Counted from the stretch's first letter, positions 8,833 to 20,596 are shown. The stretch is 64,000 nt of DNA from Microbacteriaceae bacterium (GCA_024639935.1 JAHEFZ010000002.1:14145-78144), one strand, 5' to 3'. Notes: a model not told the origin generated them from the letters alone. Numbers and translations are program-made.

Positions 8833-9006
8833 CTACTTTGAGAGTTTTGGCACGATGTAGAGCGGAATCATCCAGGCGAAGACCGCCATGAGGACGCCGG
8901 CACCGAAAATCAGTGCCTCGAATCCCGGCACTTGAAACGCGAAAGACATCACGGGGAATGACCCGAGAAATATTGCCCCAGTGAGGATGTTCAAGAAAAT
9001 ATTCAT
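8833..9006 (-). CDS. 57-residue two-helix membrane protein downstream of gatB
   Basis: A short open frame codes for MNIFLNILTGAIFLGSFPVM followed by a second hydrophobic helix (ALIFGAGVLMAVFAWMIPLYI) and a basic end (PKLSK). GGAG lies 6 nt before the ATG. It starts 21 nt after the gatB stop on the same strand, so it is probably the last gene of the gatCAB operon, and it ends just before the bidirectional hairpin. The two hydrophobic helices, the binding site and the clean fit between neighbours make a real gene likely. Function is unknown. Confidence 0.7.
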   Translation of the reverse strand: MNIFLNILTGAIFLGSFPVMSFAFQVPGFEALIFGAGVLMAVFAWMIPLYIVPKLSK

Positions 9007-9027
9007 GATGCTCCTAGTGTAATCCTC

Positions 9028-10527
9028 TTAGGCCGAGGCTCGTTCGATGACGAGCTCGCGTACGCGAGCCGCGTCCGCTTTTCCGCCCATCGCTTTCATG
9101 ACTGCGCCAATGACAGCCCCCGCGGCTTCGACTTTGCCTGACCTGATTTTTTCCAGGACATCCGGCTGGCTGGCGAGGGCGTCGTCGATTGCGGCAATGA
9201 GTGCGCCGTCATCAGACACAACGGTAAGTCCGCGTTTCTCAATAATCTCGGCAACTGTTCCCTCGTTGGCCATCAACCCGGCGAGCGCTTCCCGCGCAAG
9301 TTTGTCGTTGATTGTTCCCGCATCAACCGCCGATTGAAGCTCAGCAACCTGAACCGGTGTGACAAGCGACGCCGGTTCGACATTCGTTTCGTTCGCGATT
9401 CGGCTCAATTCGCCCATCCACCACTTTCGAGCTGATTGGGGATTCGCTCCCGCGTCAACCGTTTCCCGAACCTCGACTAAAAGACCGGCGTTGACAATCG
9501 ATTGGAAATCGACGTCGCTGAAACCCCACTCAGCCTTGAGTCTTCGGCGTTGAGCGGCAGGTGGTTCGGGCAGAGCGGCTCGTAATTCGTCGACAAGTTC
9601 ACGCGATGGGCGAATCGGGAGAAGGTCGGGCTCGGGAAAATACCTGTAGTCGTCGGCATCGCTCTTTGGTCGTCCCGGCGACGTCGTCCCAGAGTCTTCG
9701 TGCCAGTGGCGGGTTTCTTGCAGGATCGCGATGCCCTTGTCAAGAAGGGCCGCCTGCCTTTGAATTTCGTAACGGATTGCGCGCTCAATTGATCGGAGTG
9801 AGTTGACGTTCTTCGTTTCCGTTCGGGTACCGAGTTTTTCGTCACCACGCGGTCGCAACGACACGTTGGCGTCACACCGAAGGTTTCCTCGTTCCATGCG
9901 TGCCTCCGAAATTCCGAGTCCACGAACGATGTCACGAATCGTCGACACATACGCACGGGCGACTTCTCCGGCGCGGGCTTCTGTCCCATAAATGGGTTTG
10001 GTGACAATCTCGACCAGTGGCACTCCCGCTCGGTTGTAGTCGACGAGCGAGTACTCGGCTCCCTGGATGCGCCCGGTCGTTCCGCCAACGTGCGTCAGTT
10101 TTCCCGCGTCTTCCTCCATGTGCGCACGTTCAATGGGGATGGTCACGAGATCTCCGTTGTCGAGTTCGACTTCTAGCGAACCCTCAAACGCAATCGGTTC
10201 GTCGAACTGCGAGATTTGGTAGTTTTTGGCGAGGTCGGGATAGAAATAGTTCTTGCGTGCGAAACGACAGGTCTCGGCAATCTCACACCCAAGCGCGAGG
10301 CCGAGCGAAATCGAATATCTAACCGCTTCCCTGTTGACAACAGGCAGGCTTCCGGGAAGTCCGAGGCAGACGGGTGTCACCGCCGTATTCGGGTCTGCAC
10401 CGAAAACGTTCGATGCACTCGAAAACATCTTGGACTTTGTCGACAGTTCGACGTGAACCTCGAGGCCGATGACTGGCTCAAACTTTTCCAGTGCCGCGTC
10501 GAAGTCCATCAGTGCGTCCCTGGCCAT
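9028..10527 (-). CDS. gatB: Asp-tRNA(Asn)/Glu-tRNA(Gln) amidotransferase subunit B
   Basis: Binds the mischarged tRNA and performs the kinase step in the GatCAB complex, which makes Gln-tRNA(Gln) and/or Asn-tRNA(Asn). Family blocks are clear: IGLEVHVELSTKSKMF, CLGLPGSLPVVN, RKNYFYPDLAKNYQISQ, DYNRAGVPLVEIV and the C-terminal YqeY-like domain. The frame stays open upstream to 10761, but the extra 78 residues lie antiparallel inside gatA coding sequence and look non-native. The ATG at 10527 overlaps the gatA stop (TGATG) and gives the normal 499 residues. Confidence 0.96.
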   Translation of the reverse strand: MARDALMDFDAALEKFEPVIGLEVHVELSTKSKMFSSASNVFGADPNTAVTPVCLGLPGSLPVVNREAVRYSISLGLALGCEIAETCRFARKNYFYPDLAKNYQISQFDEPIAFEGSLEVELDNGDLVTIPIERAHMEEDAGKLTHVGGTTGRIQGAEYSLVDYNRAGVPLVEIVTKPIYGTEARAGEVARAYVSTIRDIVRGLGISEARMERGNLRCDANVSLRPRGDEKLGTRTETKNVNSLRSIERAIRYEIQRQAALLDKGIAILQETRHWHEDSGTTSPGRPKSDADDYRYFPEPDLLPIRPSRELVDELRAALPEPPAAQRRRLKAEWGFSDVDFQSIVNAGLLVEVRETVDAGANPQSARKWWMGELSRIANETNVEPASLVTPVQVAELQSAVDAGTINDKLAREALAGLMANEGTVAEIIEKRGLTVVSDDGALIAAIDDALASQPDVLEKIRSGKVEAAGAVIGAVMKAMGGKADAARVRELVIERASA

Positions 10528-12044
10528 CAAATCACCCCTCCCGCACGACTCGGAGTGAGCGAAGAGAAGGTCGACCCGCGTTTCGCGTCGAGCAAAGCCT
10601 CGATGGCGGCGCCGATCTCGTATAGTCGCGCGTCCTCTCGAGCTGGAGCCATAATTTGTAGACCGACCGGAAGCTGATCCTCGTCCGCCAATCCGATGGG
10701 AATCGAGATTCCCGGGATGCCCGCCATGTTGACAGGGATGGTGGTGATGTCGCTCAGCCACATAGCGAGTGGGTCATCGAGATTCTCCCCCACCTTCCAT
10801 GCGGTGGTTGGCGCCGTCGGCGAAACGAGAACGTCGACCTGGGCGAAAGCGGCGGCAAAATCACGTTGAATCAAGGTGCGGACTTTTTGGGCGGAACCGT
10901 AATACGCGTCGTAATAACCCGCAGACAATGCATATGTCCCGAGGATGATCCGGCGCTTCGCCTCGGCACCGAAGCCAACTTCACGGGTCGTCGACATGAC
11001 ATTCTCGACGGTCGGAGTTCCGCTCGGAGTCACGCGCAGCCCAAATCGAACCGAATCGAACTTAGCAAGGTTGCTCGATGCTTCCGCGGTGAGAATCAAG
11101 TAATACGCGGCGACGGCGTATTCGAAATTCGGTGCGTTGACGTCGACAATTTCTGCACCTTCCGCCGCGAGCATCGTGAGCGTTTCGTGGAATAGCGACG
11201 TGACACCGGGTTGGAAACCGGGCTGGTCGAGTTCCTTCACGACGCCGACGCGAAGACCTTTGAGTGATTCGCCCCGAGCCCCTCGACGAGCGGCATCGGC
11301 AAAGCTCGGCCACTTGTCCGAAATGCTGGTCGAGTCGTGATGGTCGTGGCCACCGATGATGTCATGAAGCAAACCCGCATCGAGAACAGTGCGGGTGACG
11401 GGACCCACTTGGTCGAGCGACGAGGCGAGAGCGATTGCGCCGTACCGACTCACACCACCGTATGTCGGTTTCACGCCGACTGTCCCGGTGAACGCGGCAG
11501 GCTGCCGAATAGAACCGCCCGTATCCGAGCCGAGTGCGAGAGACGCTTGGAAAGCTCCGACGGCCGAGGCCGAACCTCCGCCGGAACCCCCGGGGATGCG
11601 GGTTCTGTCCCAGGAATTGCGGGTGATTTTGTAGGCCGAGTGTTCGGTTGACGACCCCATCGCAAATTCGTCCATGTTCGTCTTGCCGAGGATAGGCAAT
11701 CGAGCGTCGCGAAGTCGAGCGACCGGTGTCGCATCATACGGTGGGACCCAGCCTTCGAGGATCTTTGAACCGGCCGTCGACGGCATGTCGAGCGTGCACA
11801 GCACATCCTTGATTGCGACGGGAATCCCCGCGAGCGGGTTGAGAGCTACACCGCCGGCGCGGGCCGAATCAACCTCGTCCGCGATGGTGAGTGCGTCGTC
11901 GGAAACATACAAGAACGCTCCAAGATCTGTGTCAGTTTCCGCAATGCGGTCAAGATGAGCTTTCGTGAGTTCAACACTGGAAATCTCACGGGACTCGAGG
12001 AGCACAGATTGCTCAGCCGCACTAAGGCGGGTGATATCGCTCAC
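10527..12044 (-). CDS. gatA: Asp-tRNA(Asn)/Glu-tRNA(Gln) amidotransferase subunit A
   Basis: Glutaminase/amidase subunit of GatCAB, which releases ammonia from glutamine. The amidase signature [20 protein letters not shown] and the Ser-cisSer-Lys triad are visible (Lys in IPVAIKDVL, serines in [11 protein letters not shown]). It ends in the usual [20 protein letters not shown] block. At 505 residues it has normal length. It starts with GTG inside the gatC stop (GTGA overlap) and ends inside the gatB start, so all three subunits are translationally coupled. Confidence 0.96.
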   Translation of the reverse strand: MSDITRLSAAEQSVLLESREISSVELTKAHLDRIAETDTDLGAFLYVSDDALTIADEVDSARAGGVALNPLAGIPVAIKDVLCTLDMPSTAGSKILEGWVPPYDATPVARLRDARLPILGKTNMDEFAMGSSTEHSAYKITRNSWDRTRIPGGSGGGSASAVGAFQASLALGSDTGGSIRQPAAFTGTVGVKPTYGGVSRYGAIALASSLDQVGPVTRTVLDAGLLHDIIGGHDHHDSTSISDKWPSFADAARRGARGESLKGLRVGVVKELDQPGFQPGVTSLFHETLTMLAAEGAEIVDVNAPNFEYAVAAYYLILTAEASSNLAKFDSVRFGLRVTPSGTPTVENVMSTTREVGFGAEAKRRIILGTYALSAGYYDAYYGSAQKVRTLIQRDFAAAFAQVDVLVSPTAPTTAWKVGENLDDPLAMWLSDITTIPVNMAGIPGISIPIGLADEDQLPVGLQIMAPAREDARLYEIGAAIEALLDAKRGSTFSSLTPSRAGGVI

Positions 12045-12340
12045 TCTTCCTCCCCCAAAATTGCGGTCACACGAAAACGCGAACCGTCGTGGTCCGGTGC
12101 GCCGGTAAGTGCCTGCTCGGATGTCAGTTCGTCGGCGACTACATCATCGCGCCAAACGTTCTCCATCGGAATCGGATGTGACGTCGCGGGAATGTCCGCC
12201 GTGGCCACTTCGTTGACCTTCTCGACAGCGCTCACAATCTCAGCGAGTTCACTCGCCAAGGTCGTGACTTCGTCGGGGGTCAAAGCAATGCGGGCAAGAT
12301 TCGCCAGATGGCGAACGGTGTCCTCGGTGATGTCAGACAT
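12041..12340 (-). CDS. gatC: Asp-tRNA(Asn)/Glu-tRNA(Gln) amidotransferase subunit C
   Basis: The small 99-residue subunit that clamps GatA to GatB. Family features are [17 protein letters not shown], an interior [15 protein letters not shown] helix and the conserved P-x-S/E-N-V-W-R-x-D segment ([11 protein letters not shown]). CGGAG upstream of the ATG supports the start. It opens the gatC-gatA-gatB operon and is divergent from the META-domain lipoprotein gene. Confidence 0.93.
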   Translation of the reverse strand: MSDITEDTVRHLANLARIALTPDEVTTLASELAEIVSAVEKVNEVATADIPATSHPIPMENVWRDDVVADELTSEQALTGAPDHDGSRFRVTAILGEEE

Positions 12341-12430
12341 GGGTCTCCGTGCGTCGGGATTACCTCCAATCCTACCGAGCCAGCCCGCGCGCCCGTTGGA
12401 CCTCCGTCGTTTCGGGTGGAGAATGAAGCA

Positions 12431-12838
12431 GTGCGAACATTCATCGTGAGCCTCGTAGCCTCGGCAACTCTCGTCCTGACGGGTTGTGTCGCTTTCGTCA
12501 GTGCGGAATACGATTCCGATTGGGTTCTGTCATCGGGAAGCGATGGGCAGGGAGAGTGGGTCAGCGGCGATGATGGCGCAATCCGGGTCAACATCAACGA
12601 CGGGCAAATCTCTGGTCAAATTTGTAACAACTGGGGAGGCAACATCGCTGTCACGGGTTCGGCGGTTGTGGTGAGCTCCCTTTACTCGACCGAAATGTAT
12701 TGCACCGAACCCGCGGGCATCATGGACCGCGAACAGCGTTTCCTCGAAGATCTCGCGCTCATCACGTCAATCGAACTCGTCGACGGTCGACTCCGACTTT
12801 CCGGCGACACCGTGACTTTGGAGTTCGTCGCAGGTTAG
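12431..12838 (+). CDS. META-domain lipoprotein (HslJ-like)
   Basis: Starting at the GTG at 12431 gives 135 residues with a lipoprotein signal peptide (VRTFIVSLVASATLVLTGC; lipobox LTGC). The rest fits the META/HslJ fold: GQISGQICNNWGGN, SSLYSTEMYCTEP, ERFLEDLAL-like and LVDGRLRLSGDTVTLEF. Lipidation would place it on the outer face of the membrane. The track of open frame upstream of 12431 would remove the signal peptide from the N-terminus, so I reject it. GAGAAT 6 nt before the GTG may be a weak leaderless -10. It ends 3 nt from the ligA stop. Confidence 0.75.
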   Translation: MRTFIVSLVASATLVLTGCVAFVSAEYDSDWVLSSGSDGQGEWVSGDDGAIRVNINDGQISGQICNNWGGNIAVTGSAVVVSSLYSTEMYCTEPAGIMDREQRFLEDLALITSIELVDGRLRLSGDTVTLEFVAG

Positions 12839-12841
12839 TTT

Positions 12842-15052
<2,211 letters not shown>

Positions 15053-15055
15053 TCA

Positions 15056-15061
15056 ATTCTA
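15056..15061 (-). promoter_or_regulatory. -10 element TAGAAT of a leaderless ligA transcript
   Basis: TAGAAT, then 6 nt, then the second of two tandem GTG codons (15049). The first GTG would be only 3 nt away. The fixed spacing seen elsewhere in the window therefore decides the ligA start. Confidence 0.5.
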
Positions 15062-15083
15062 CGAGCGCACCCCGCCCCGCGGG

Positions 15084-16022
15084 TTACTGGACGCCGAGGA
15101 TGTCGACAACAAATATGATCGTGTCGCCACCCTTGATTTTGTCTCCTGAACCGGCGTCACCGTAACCGAGGTCACTCGGGATAATGACGACAACACGTGA
15201 GCCAACCTTTTGGCCGACCAGTGCGTCACGGAAACCCTGAATCACACCCGCGGTGCTGAACGTGGCGGTTTCACCTCGGTCAAAACTTGAGTCGAACACC
15301 TCACCCGTGTTCCAGTTGACTCCTTCGTAGTTGACGACGACGGTGGCGCCATCGGCGACAACATCTCCGTCACCCTGGATGAGGGTTTCGATAGCGTACT
15401 CGGAGGGGACATCGCCGGCAGGAATGGTGACCGTTGGGTTTCCGTCGGTGAAAACGACCTCCGGGAACCCCGCGCTCGGCTCGACGGGGGTGCCCGTCGC
15501 TTCGGCGAGTGGTTTTGCCGCGATGGAGGTGACATCGATGACGAACACCAGTGTGTCTTCCGCGCCAATTCCAGCCGATTCTGCCTGAACACCGAAGCCT
15601 TCAGCATTGGGAATGACCGCCACGATTCGCGTGCCCACGGGAGTGCAGGAAATCGCCTTCGCTAGCCCGACAAAGTTTGGTGCGGCAGTGTCAATCGGAT
15701 ACGGAATCGACGAGTTTTCCGTGTATTCGGATTTTTCGATTTCAAGGCCCGTTGTGCCGTTGTAGAGCGTGTAGTTGATTGTGACGGTGTCACCGTTTGC
15801 GACAGCAGCACCAGTGCCGGAAATCGCGACTGACCGTTCCGTCGTGGATGCCGTCAACCCCTTGTCAAAGGAAATAGTCGGCACCTCACCGAATTGACCA
15901 TCCACCTTCACAGCCGAGGACGCAGCTCCAGACGGAATGCAGCCGTCTCCGCTCGGTGTCGAACAAGCAGCCAGGGCCAAGGCGACGAGGGAAACGGTGA
16001 GGATGGAAGCGATACGTGACAT
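15084..16022 (-). CDS. Lipoprotein with two FKBP-type peptidyl-prolyl isomerase domains
   Basis: A lipoprotein signal peptide (MSRIASILTVSLVALALAAC, lipobox LAAC) leads 312 residues with two FKBP-like domains. The first (about 75-165, TVTINYTLYNG to VFVIDVTSI) is divergent. The second (about 210-312, VVVNYEGVNWNTGEVFDSSF, VIQGFRDALVGQKVGSRVVV, IPSDLGYGD, IIFVVDILGV) is canonical. It likely assists folding of exported proteins at the membrane surface. The first domain lacks much of the active-site pattern and may only bind clients. Confidence 0.88.
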   Translation of the reverse strand: MSRIASILTVSLVALALAACSTPSGDGCIPSGAASSAVKVDGQFGEVPTISFDKGLTASTTERSVAISGTGAAVANGDTVTINYTLYNGTTGLEIEKSEYTENSSIPYPIDTAAPNFVGLAKAISCTPVGTRIVAVIPNAEGFGVQAESAGIGAEDTLVFVIDVTSIAAKPLAEATGTPVEPSAGFPEVVFTDGNPTVTIPAGDVPSEYAIETLIQGDGDVVADGATVVVNYEGVNWNTGEVFDSSFDRGETATFSTAGVIQGFRDALVGQKVGSRVVVIIPSDLGYGDAGSGDKIKGGDTIIFVVDILGVQ

Positions 16023-16069
16023 GGGCGACTTTCGGTATCAATGGGCCGCGCAATCCGCGCGGGTACCTT

Positions 16070-16540
16070 CTAGTTTAGGTTCGCGCCGGGCCGAGCGACG
16101 ACGGATTCGATGGTTATGGGGAAATTCACAGAAGCACGGAGGACGCACATCGCCTTAGCTTCGTCGTGGAGTCGGTCCACGTCTGCCGCGCTCGCGATGG
16201 TTTCGATTGTGGGCCGCAGAGTCACGCCCGTCATCGCTCCAGAGCCCCCCTGATAGCTCATTGCCCCTGTGATGTCGTCGACGTAATCGACGATCGATAT
16301 GCCCGCCTCCTGTGCTGCGTAAAGAAAAGACAGCATGTGACATTGCGCGATGGCCGCCATCAGCAGCTCTTCGGGATTCCACAACCGCACATCCCCGCCA
16401 AATCCGCCCGCAGCGGATGCGACAAGAGTGGCATGCTTGTCCGAGGTAATGATCGACTCGTGCGAATAATCGCCCCCAATCTCGCGCTCGGGAGGGCGGG
16501 CGTTGTGCCAGCGAAGTCGAATCTCGAAGTTGTGGTTCAT
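16070..16540 (-). CDS. OsmC/Ohr-family peroxide-detoxifying protein
   Basis: This 156-residue protein has the two redox cysteines expected for the family, in AIAQCHMLSFLYAAQEAG and AKAMCVLRASVNFP, plus the NPEELLMAA segment before the first. OsmC/Ohr proteins reduce organic hydroperoxides using a Cys pair. Which subfamily and electron donor apply cannot be told. It is divergent from gabT, with only 48 nt between the starts. Confidence 0.85.
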   Translation of the reverse strand: MNHNFEIRLRWHNARPPEREIGGDYSHESIITSDKHATLVASAAGGFGGDVRLWNPEELLMAAIAQCHMLSFLYAAQEAGISIVDYVDDITGAMSYQGGSGAMTGVTLRPTIETIASAADVDRLHDEAKAMCVLRASVNFPITIESVVARPGANLN

Positions 16541-16576
16541 AGCCGTTTCTCAATTGTCGTTGGGGTACCAACGGAG

Positions 16577-16582
16577 TACGCT
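16577..16582 (+). promoter_or_regulatory. -10 element TACGCT of a leaderless gabT transcript
   Basis: TACGCT, 6 nt (GGCTGT), ATG at 16589. The open frame extends 423 nt upstream, but this promoter lies inside that extension and fixes the start. Confidence 0.55.
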
Positions 16583-16588
16583 GGCTGT

Positions 16589-17920
16589 ATGAATAGCGTA
16601 GCCACGGATGTGACGCAAGAGCGTCTCGTCGTCACTGAAATTCCCGGACCCAAATCACTCGCCCTTCACGAGCGTCGAAAGAACGCCGTTTCCGCAGGTG
16701 TCGGTGCAACCTTCCCCGTATACATTGAGCGTGCAAAAGGTGCAATCCTCGTTGACGTTGACGGCAATCACATCGTCGATCTCGGCGGCGGTATCGGAGT
16801 CAACACCATCGGCCACTCTGACGACGCAGTCGTCGAGGCGGCCTTCGAACAGGCCCAGCGCTTTACTCACACGCTATTTACTGTTACGGGGTATGAATCG
16901 TACGTTCGCTTGTGCGAATTGCTCGCTCAGCACACCCCAGGCACCTTTGCAAAGAAGTCGGTTTTGTTGAACTCCGGTGCCGAGGCTGTCGAGAACGCCG
17001 TCAAAATCGCGCGTAAGTTCACTGGCCGTCCGGGAGTTGCCGTCATCGATCACGGGTACCACGGTCGGACAAACCTCACGATGTCGATGAACTTCAAGGC
17101 GATGCCCTACAACCTCGGATTTGGACCGTTCGCAGGCGACGTCCATCATGCACCGAACTCCTATCCGCTCCACGACAAGCTGTCGGGTGCCGAAGCCGCG
17201 GCGCGAACCATCTCGTGGCTCGACAAGCGTGCTGGCGCAACCGATTTAGCGTGTCTCGTTGTAGAGCCCATCCAGGGTGAAGGGGGATTTATTGTCCCCG
17301 CGGATGGCTACCTTCCCGCGCTGCAGAAATGGTGTAACGACAACGGAATCGTCTATGTTTCGGACGAAGTGCAGTCGGGCATCATGCGAACCGGCGCGTA
17401 TTACGCCTCGGAACACTTCGGACTCGTCCCCGATCTCGTGACCACAGCCAAGGGTGTTGGTGGCGGATTCGTCATTGCAGCGGTCACTGGACGCGCCGAG
17501 ATTATGGACGCAAGCCATGTCGGCGGGCTCGGTGGCACATTCGGAGGGAACCCGATGTCGGCCGCCGCCGCCGTTCAGATCTTCGAAGAAATCGAGAAGC
17601 GTGATCTCTTGGGCGAGGCCCAGCGAGTCGGTCGTGTTCTCGGTGGCGCACTGCGCGAGTTGCAGAAAAAGCACAACGTCATCGGTGAAGTTCGCGGTAT
17701 CGGAGCCATGCAGGCGATTGAATTCACCGAACCGGGAACGGACACGCCCATTTCAGATATCGTTCCATTCATCTCCGCATACGCGATGAAAAAGGGTCTA
17801 TTGCTGCTCTCGGCAGGAACATACGGAAACGTCCTGCGTTTCCTCCCCGCGGTCGTCACGAGTGACGAACTTTTGCTGGACGCGGTGGCGATTATTGACG
17901 AAGCACTCTCCGCTCGCTAA
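16589..17920 (+). CDS. gabT: 4-aminobutyrate aminotransferase
   Basis: A class III PLP aminotransferase of 443 residues that would convert GABA and 2-oxoglutarate to succinate semialdehyde and glutamate. Marks are the PLP-phosphate motif LNSGAEAVENAVKIAR, YHGRTNLTMSMN, the PLP-ring aspartate in YVSDEVQSGIMRTG, and the Schiff-base lysine in TTAKGVGGGF. It shares TAATG with the asparaginase start, so the two form an operon. Its location beside polyamine import and degradation genes supports the GABA assignment. Confidence 0.9.
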   Translation: MNSVATDVTQERLVVTEIPGPKSLALHERRKNAVSAGVGATFPVYIERAKGAILVDVDGNHIVDLGGGIGVNTIGHSDDAVVEAAFEQAQRFTHTLFTVTGYESYVRLCELLAQHTPGTFAKKSVLLNSGAEAVENAVKIARKFTGRPGVAVIDHGYHGRTNLTMSMNFKAMPYNLGFGPFAGDVHHAPNSYPLHDKLSGAEAAARTISWLDKRAGATDLACLVVEPIQGEGGFIVPADGYLPALQKWCNDNGIVYVSDEVQSGIMRTGAYYASEHFGLVPDLVTTAKGVGGGFVIAAVTGRAEIMDASHVGGLGGTFGGNPMSAAAAVQIFEEIEKRDLLGEAQRVGRVLGGALRELQKKHNVIGEVRGIGAMQAIEFTEPGTDTPISDIVPFISAYAMKKGLLLLSAGTYGNVLRFLPAVVTSDELLLDAVAIIDEALSAR

Positions 17921-18882
17921 TGCATGCGTTGTCGGTTGAGGGGTGTGTCGAACTCGCATCCCTCGACCGAAACGGTCTCGTTGAATCCCGACACATTGGC
18001 GCTTTTGTCGTCATTGACCGCGACGGATCGGTAATCGAATCGGGTGGGGACATCGATGCGATTATTTTTCCGCGTTCGACGCTCAAGCCGTTCCAGGCCA
18101 TCGCCGCACTCCGGGCTGGCGCAGACCTGGAGGGTGTCGAACTCGTTCTTGCGTGCGCCAGTCACTGTGGTTCTCACCGACATACCGATGCGATTGAGGC
18201 GATGCTTGCGCGCGACCAGCTCGATGTAGAGGATCTCGGTTGTCCAGCCTCCTGGCCGCTCGGATACGAAGACAAGGCCGACCGGATCGCCGCAGGAGAA
18301 GTTCCGCAGCGCGTCACAATGAATTGCTCGGGCAAGCACGCGGCATTCCTGCGGGCGTGCGTTGCGAACGGTTGGGACACACAGACCTACCTGCAACCGG
18401 AACACCCGCTGCAAGTGCTCATCCGCGAGGTCGTCACGGAATTCACTGGTTCTCACTCGATCTGGCCGGCAGTCGATGGCTGTGGTGCGCCGTTATACGG
18501 CATGAGCCTTCGCGACCTCGGCACCGGCATCGCCCGGGCAACCGACGGTCATGATGCGGACGCCGAGCGCCTAGTGAATGCGATTCGAACGAACCCGTGG
18601 GCATTGGACGGTCCCGGTCGAGACAACACGCGTGTCATCGAAAGTACAGATGCGATTGCCAAGATCGGCGCTGAGGGCGTGCTCATCATCGCGCGTGACG
18701 GAATCGCCGTCGCAATTAAGTGCCTCGACGGCTCGCAACGCTCGAACACCGCCGTGGCCGTCACCCTGCTCGCGCGCCACGGGGTCATCGATCGTTCCGT
18801 TGCCGAAGCTCTCATTGACGAACTTGTCGAGCCGATCACCGGTGGTGACGAGACCGTCGGGCGACTCTCGGTCAGTGTCTAA
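17920..18882 (+). CDS. Asparaginase (AnsA-like, Rhizobium type II family)
   Basis: The 320-residue protein matches the thermolabile asparaginase family first known from Rhizobium etli, distinct from E. coli AnsA/AnsB: SGGDIDAIIFPRSTLKPFQA, ACASHCGSHRHTDAI, MNCSGKHAAFLRAC, VDGCGAPLYGMSL. It would release ammonia from asparagine in the cytoplasm (no signal peptide). It overlaps the gabT stop by 1 nt. Its stop interlocks with the convergent potC stop over 4 nt (CTAA). Confidence 0.87.
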   Translation: MHALSVEGCVELASLDRNGLVESRHIGAFVVIDRDGSVIESGGDIDAIIFPRSTLKPFQAIAALRAGADLEGVELVLACASHCGSHRHTDAIEAMLARDQLDVEDLGCPASWPLGYEDKADRIAAGEVPQRVTMNCSGKHAAFLRACVANGWDTQTYLQPEHPLQVLIREVVTEFTGSHSIWPAVDGCGAPLYGMSLRDLGTGIARATDGHDADAERLVNAIRTNPWALDGPGRDNTRVIESTDAIAKIGAEGVLIIARDGIAVAIKCLDGSQRSNTAVAVTLLARHGVIDRSVAEALIDELVEPITGGDETVGRLSVSV

Positions 18883-19673
18883 GCGCTAGCCTTCAATCGT
18901 CGACGGTTAATTTCGCCGCCGACTTGGGTGATTACCACGGCAAGTATCGCAAGGATAAAAACCGCGGATGCAAGGACATTGGCCTCGGCGGGAATTCCTC
19001 GGGCTGCCGCGGTGTAAATGAAGGACGGGAGCGTGTTGACTGGGCCACGGTTGAAATTGGTGATGATGAAGTCGTCAAACGACAACGCGAAGGCGAGAAG
19101 AGCCGCCGACACGATACCGGGCATCAACAGCGGAAAGGTGATTTTCCACCACACTTGCGAGGGCTTGGCGTACAGGTCTCTACCGGCTTCTTCCAGTCTC
19201 GGATCGATTCCTGCCACTCGCGCGCGAACAGTGACAACGACGAACGAGATACTGAACATGATGTGCGCCAGAATCACCGTAAGCATTCCCTTGGGAACGC
19301 CCGCGTTGAGGAACTGTGCTGCAAGCCCTGCCCCCAAAACGACTTCGGGGGTTGCCATCGGCATGAACAACAACAGCGTTGTGGCCGCGCGGCCTTTGAA
19401 TTTATAGCGAACAAGAGCAATCGAGATGGCCGTTCCCAATACGGTTGCGAAAACGGTAGAGGCGATCGCGATGACGATGGAATTTCCAAAGGCTTCACAA
19501 ACACCTTGCGCGTCACAAACATTGAGCCAATTATTGAGGGTGAAACCGTTCCAGATGATGTTGGTTCGGTTTGAGTCGTTGAAGGAGAAGGCGATCGTGT
19601 ACACGATGGGCACCATCAGATAAATGAGCGCGAGGATCCCATAGAGCGGAAGTAGATACTTACCCAGTTTCAT
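18879..19673 (-). CDS. potC: Polyamine ABC transporter permease PotC
   Basis: Inner-membrane permease of 264 residues with six helices. The EAA-loop motif that docks on the ATPase is present as EEAGRDLYAKPSQVWWKITF, and the N-terminus (MVPIVYTIAFSFNDSN) fits PotC/PotI. It is the last gene of potD-potA-potB-potC and overlaps the potB stop by 4 nt (ATGA). Substrate is inferred from the neighbours: putrescine or spermidine. Confidence 0.88.
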   Translation of the reverse strand: MKLGKYLLPLYGILALIYLMVPIVYTIAFSFNDSNRTNIIWNGFTLNNWLNVCDAQGVCEAFGNSIVIAIASTVFATVLGTAISIALVRYKFKGRAATTLLLFMPMATPEVVLGAGLAAQFLNAGVPKGMLTVILAHIMFSISFVVVTVRARVAGIDPRLEEAGRDLYAKPSQVWWKITFPLLMPGIVSAALLAFALSFDDFIITNFNRGPVNTLPSFIYTAAARGIPAEANVLASAVFILAILAVVITQVGGEINRRRLKASA

Positions 19674-20590
19674 AGCAGGTCGTCCGTTCCACTCTTGAAC
19701 ACATAGGCGGAAACCAAGACAAGAATCGCCGACATCAGAATGAGCGACATGCTCGCGGCGTGTGGATAGTTCTGTAACACGAGGAAATTCGATTCGATGA
19801 CGTTCCCGATCATCGTTGTTGAGGTGCTCCCGAGGAAGTTGGCGCTGGCGTTGACATAGTCACCGGCCGCCGGGATAAACGTCAACAGAGTTCCCGAGAT
19901 TATTCCCGGCATGGTCAGTGGCAGCGTGATCTTGCGGAATGACGTGAATGCGCCGGCATACAGGTCATTACTGGCTTCGAGGAGTCGCAAATCGAGTCGC
20001 TCGATGCTCGAGTACAAGGGAAGCGTCATGAAGGGGATGAAGTTGTAGGCGAGTCCAAAGATTACGCTGACTGCCGTTCCCGTGATGTGGGTGTCCGGTG
20101 GCAAAATCGACCACGCCTTCATGGTCCCCACGATGAACCCTTCATCGGCAAGAAGTTGTTTCCACGCCACTGTCCGCAAAAGAAACGAGATAAAGAACGG
20201 TGCGATGACAAGAACAAGCGCGAGGGACTGCCAGAGCGGGTAGGGGCGGAGGCGGACGCCGATGAAATATGCGAGTGGATAACCGATTGCTAATGCGATC
20301 AGCGTCGCAGCGGCCGCATACACGAACGAACGAATTGAGTGCTCGCCATACAACGACAACACCTCGGAGTAGTTTTCCCATCTAAGCGCGGTGACATACT
20401 CGCCGATGAACGCACCGGGAGGCGCTTCCTTAAGTGCGGTGATGACGAGCGAAATCAGCGGAGTGATGAAAAACAGAACGAGATAAACGAGACCGGGCAA
20501 GAGCAAGAACCACACGATCCGGCTCTTCTTTTGCGCTGCGGGTTCTGCAGAAACTCCCGAAGGTCCGTGGCTGAAGGCGGTAAGGCTCAT
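19670..20590 (-). CDS. potB: Polyamine ABC transporter permease PotB
   Basis: A 306-residue permease with six helices after an N-terminal cytoplasmic extension of about 28 residues. The EAA loop is EASNDLYAGAFTSFRKITLP, and blocks AYFIGVR and LIVAPFFISFLLRTVAWK-like (VLVIAPFFISFLLRTVAW) are PotB/PotH hallmarks. It starts 6 nt after the potA stop. It pairs with PotC to form the membrane channel. Confidence 0.88.
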   Translation of the reverse strand: MSLTAFSHGPSGVSAEPAAQKKSRIVWFLLLPGLVYLVLFFITPLISLVITALKEAPPGAFIGEYVTALRWENYSEVLSLYGEHSIRSFVYAAAATLIALAIGYPLAYFIGVRLRPYPLWQSLALVLVIAPFFISFLLRTVAWKQLLADEGFIVGTMKAWSILPPDTHITGTAVSVIFGLAYNFIPFMTLPLYSSIERLDLRLLEASNDLYAGAFTSFRKITLPLTMPGIISGTLLTFIPAAGDYVNASANFLGSTSTTMIGNVIESNFLVLQNYPHAASMSLILMSAILVLVSAYVFKSGTDDLL

Positions 20591-20596
20591 GGTTGA

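Noticed and set aside
10528-10761. Upstream extension of gatB by 78 codons
   Set aside because: It lies within gatA in another frame; the ATG at 10527 is at the gatA stop and gives the family's normal N-terminus.
16166-16588. Upstream extension of gabT by 141 codons
   Set aside because: It runs antisense through the OsmC gene, is not family-like, and the leaderless promoter lies inside it.
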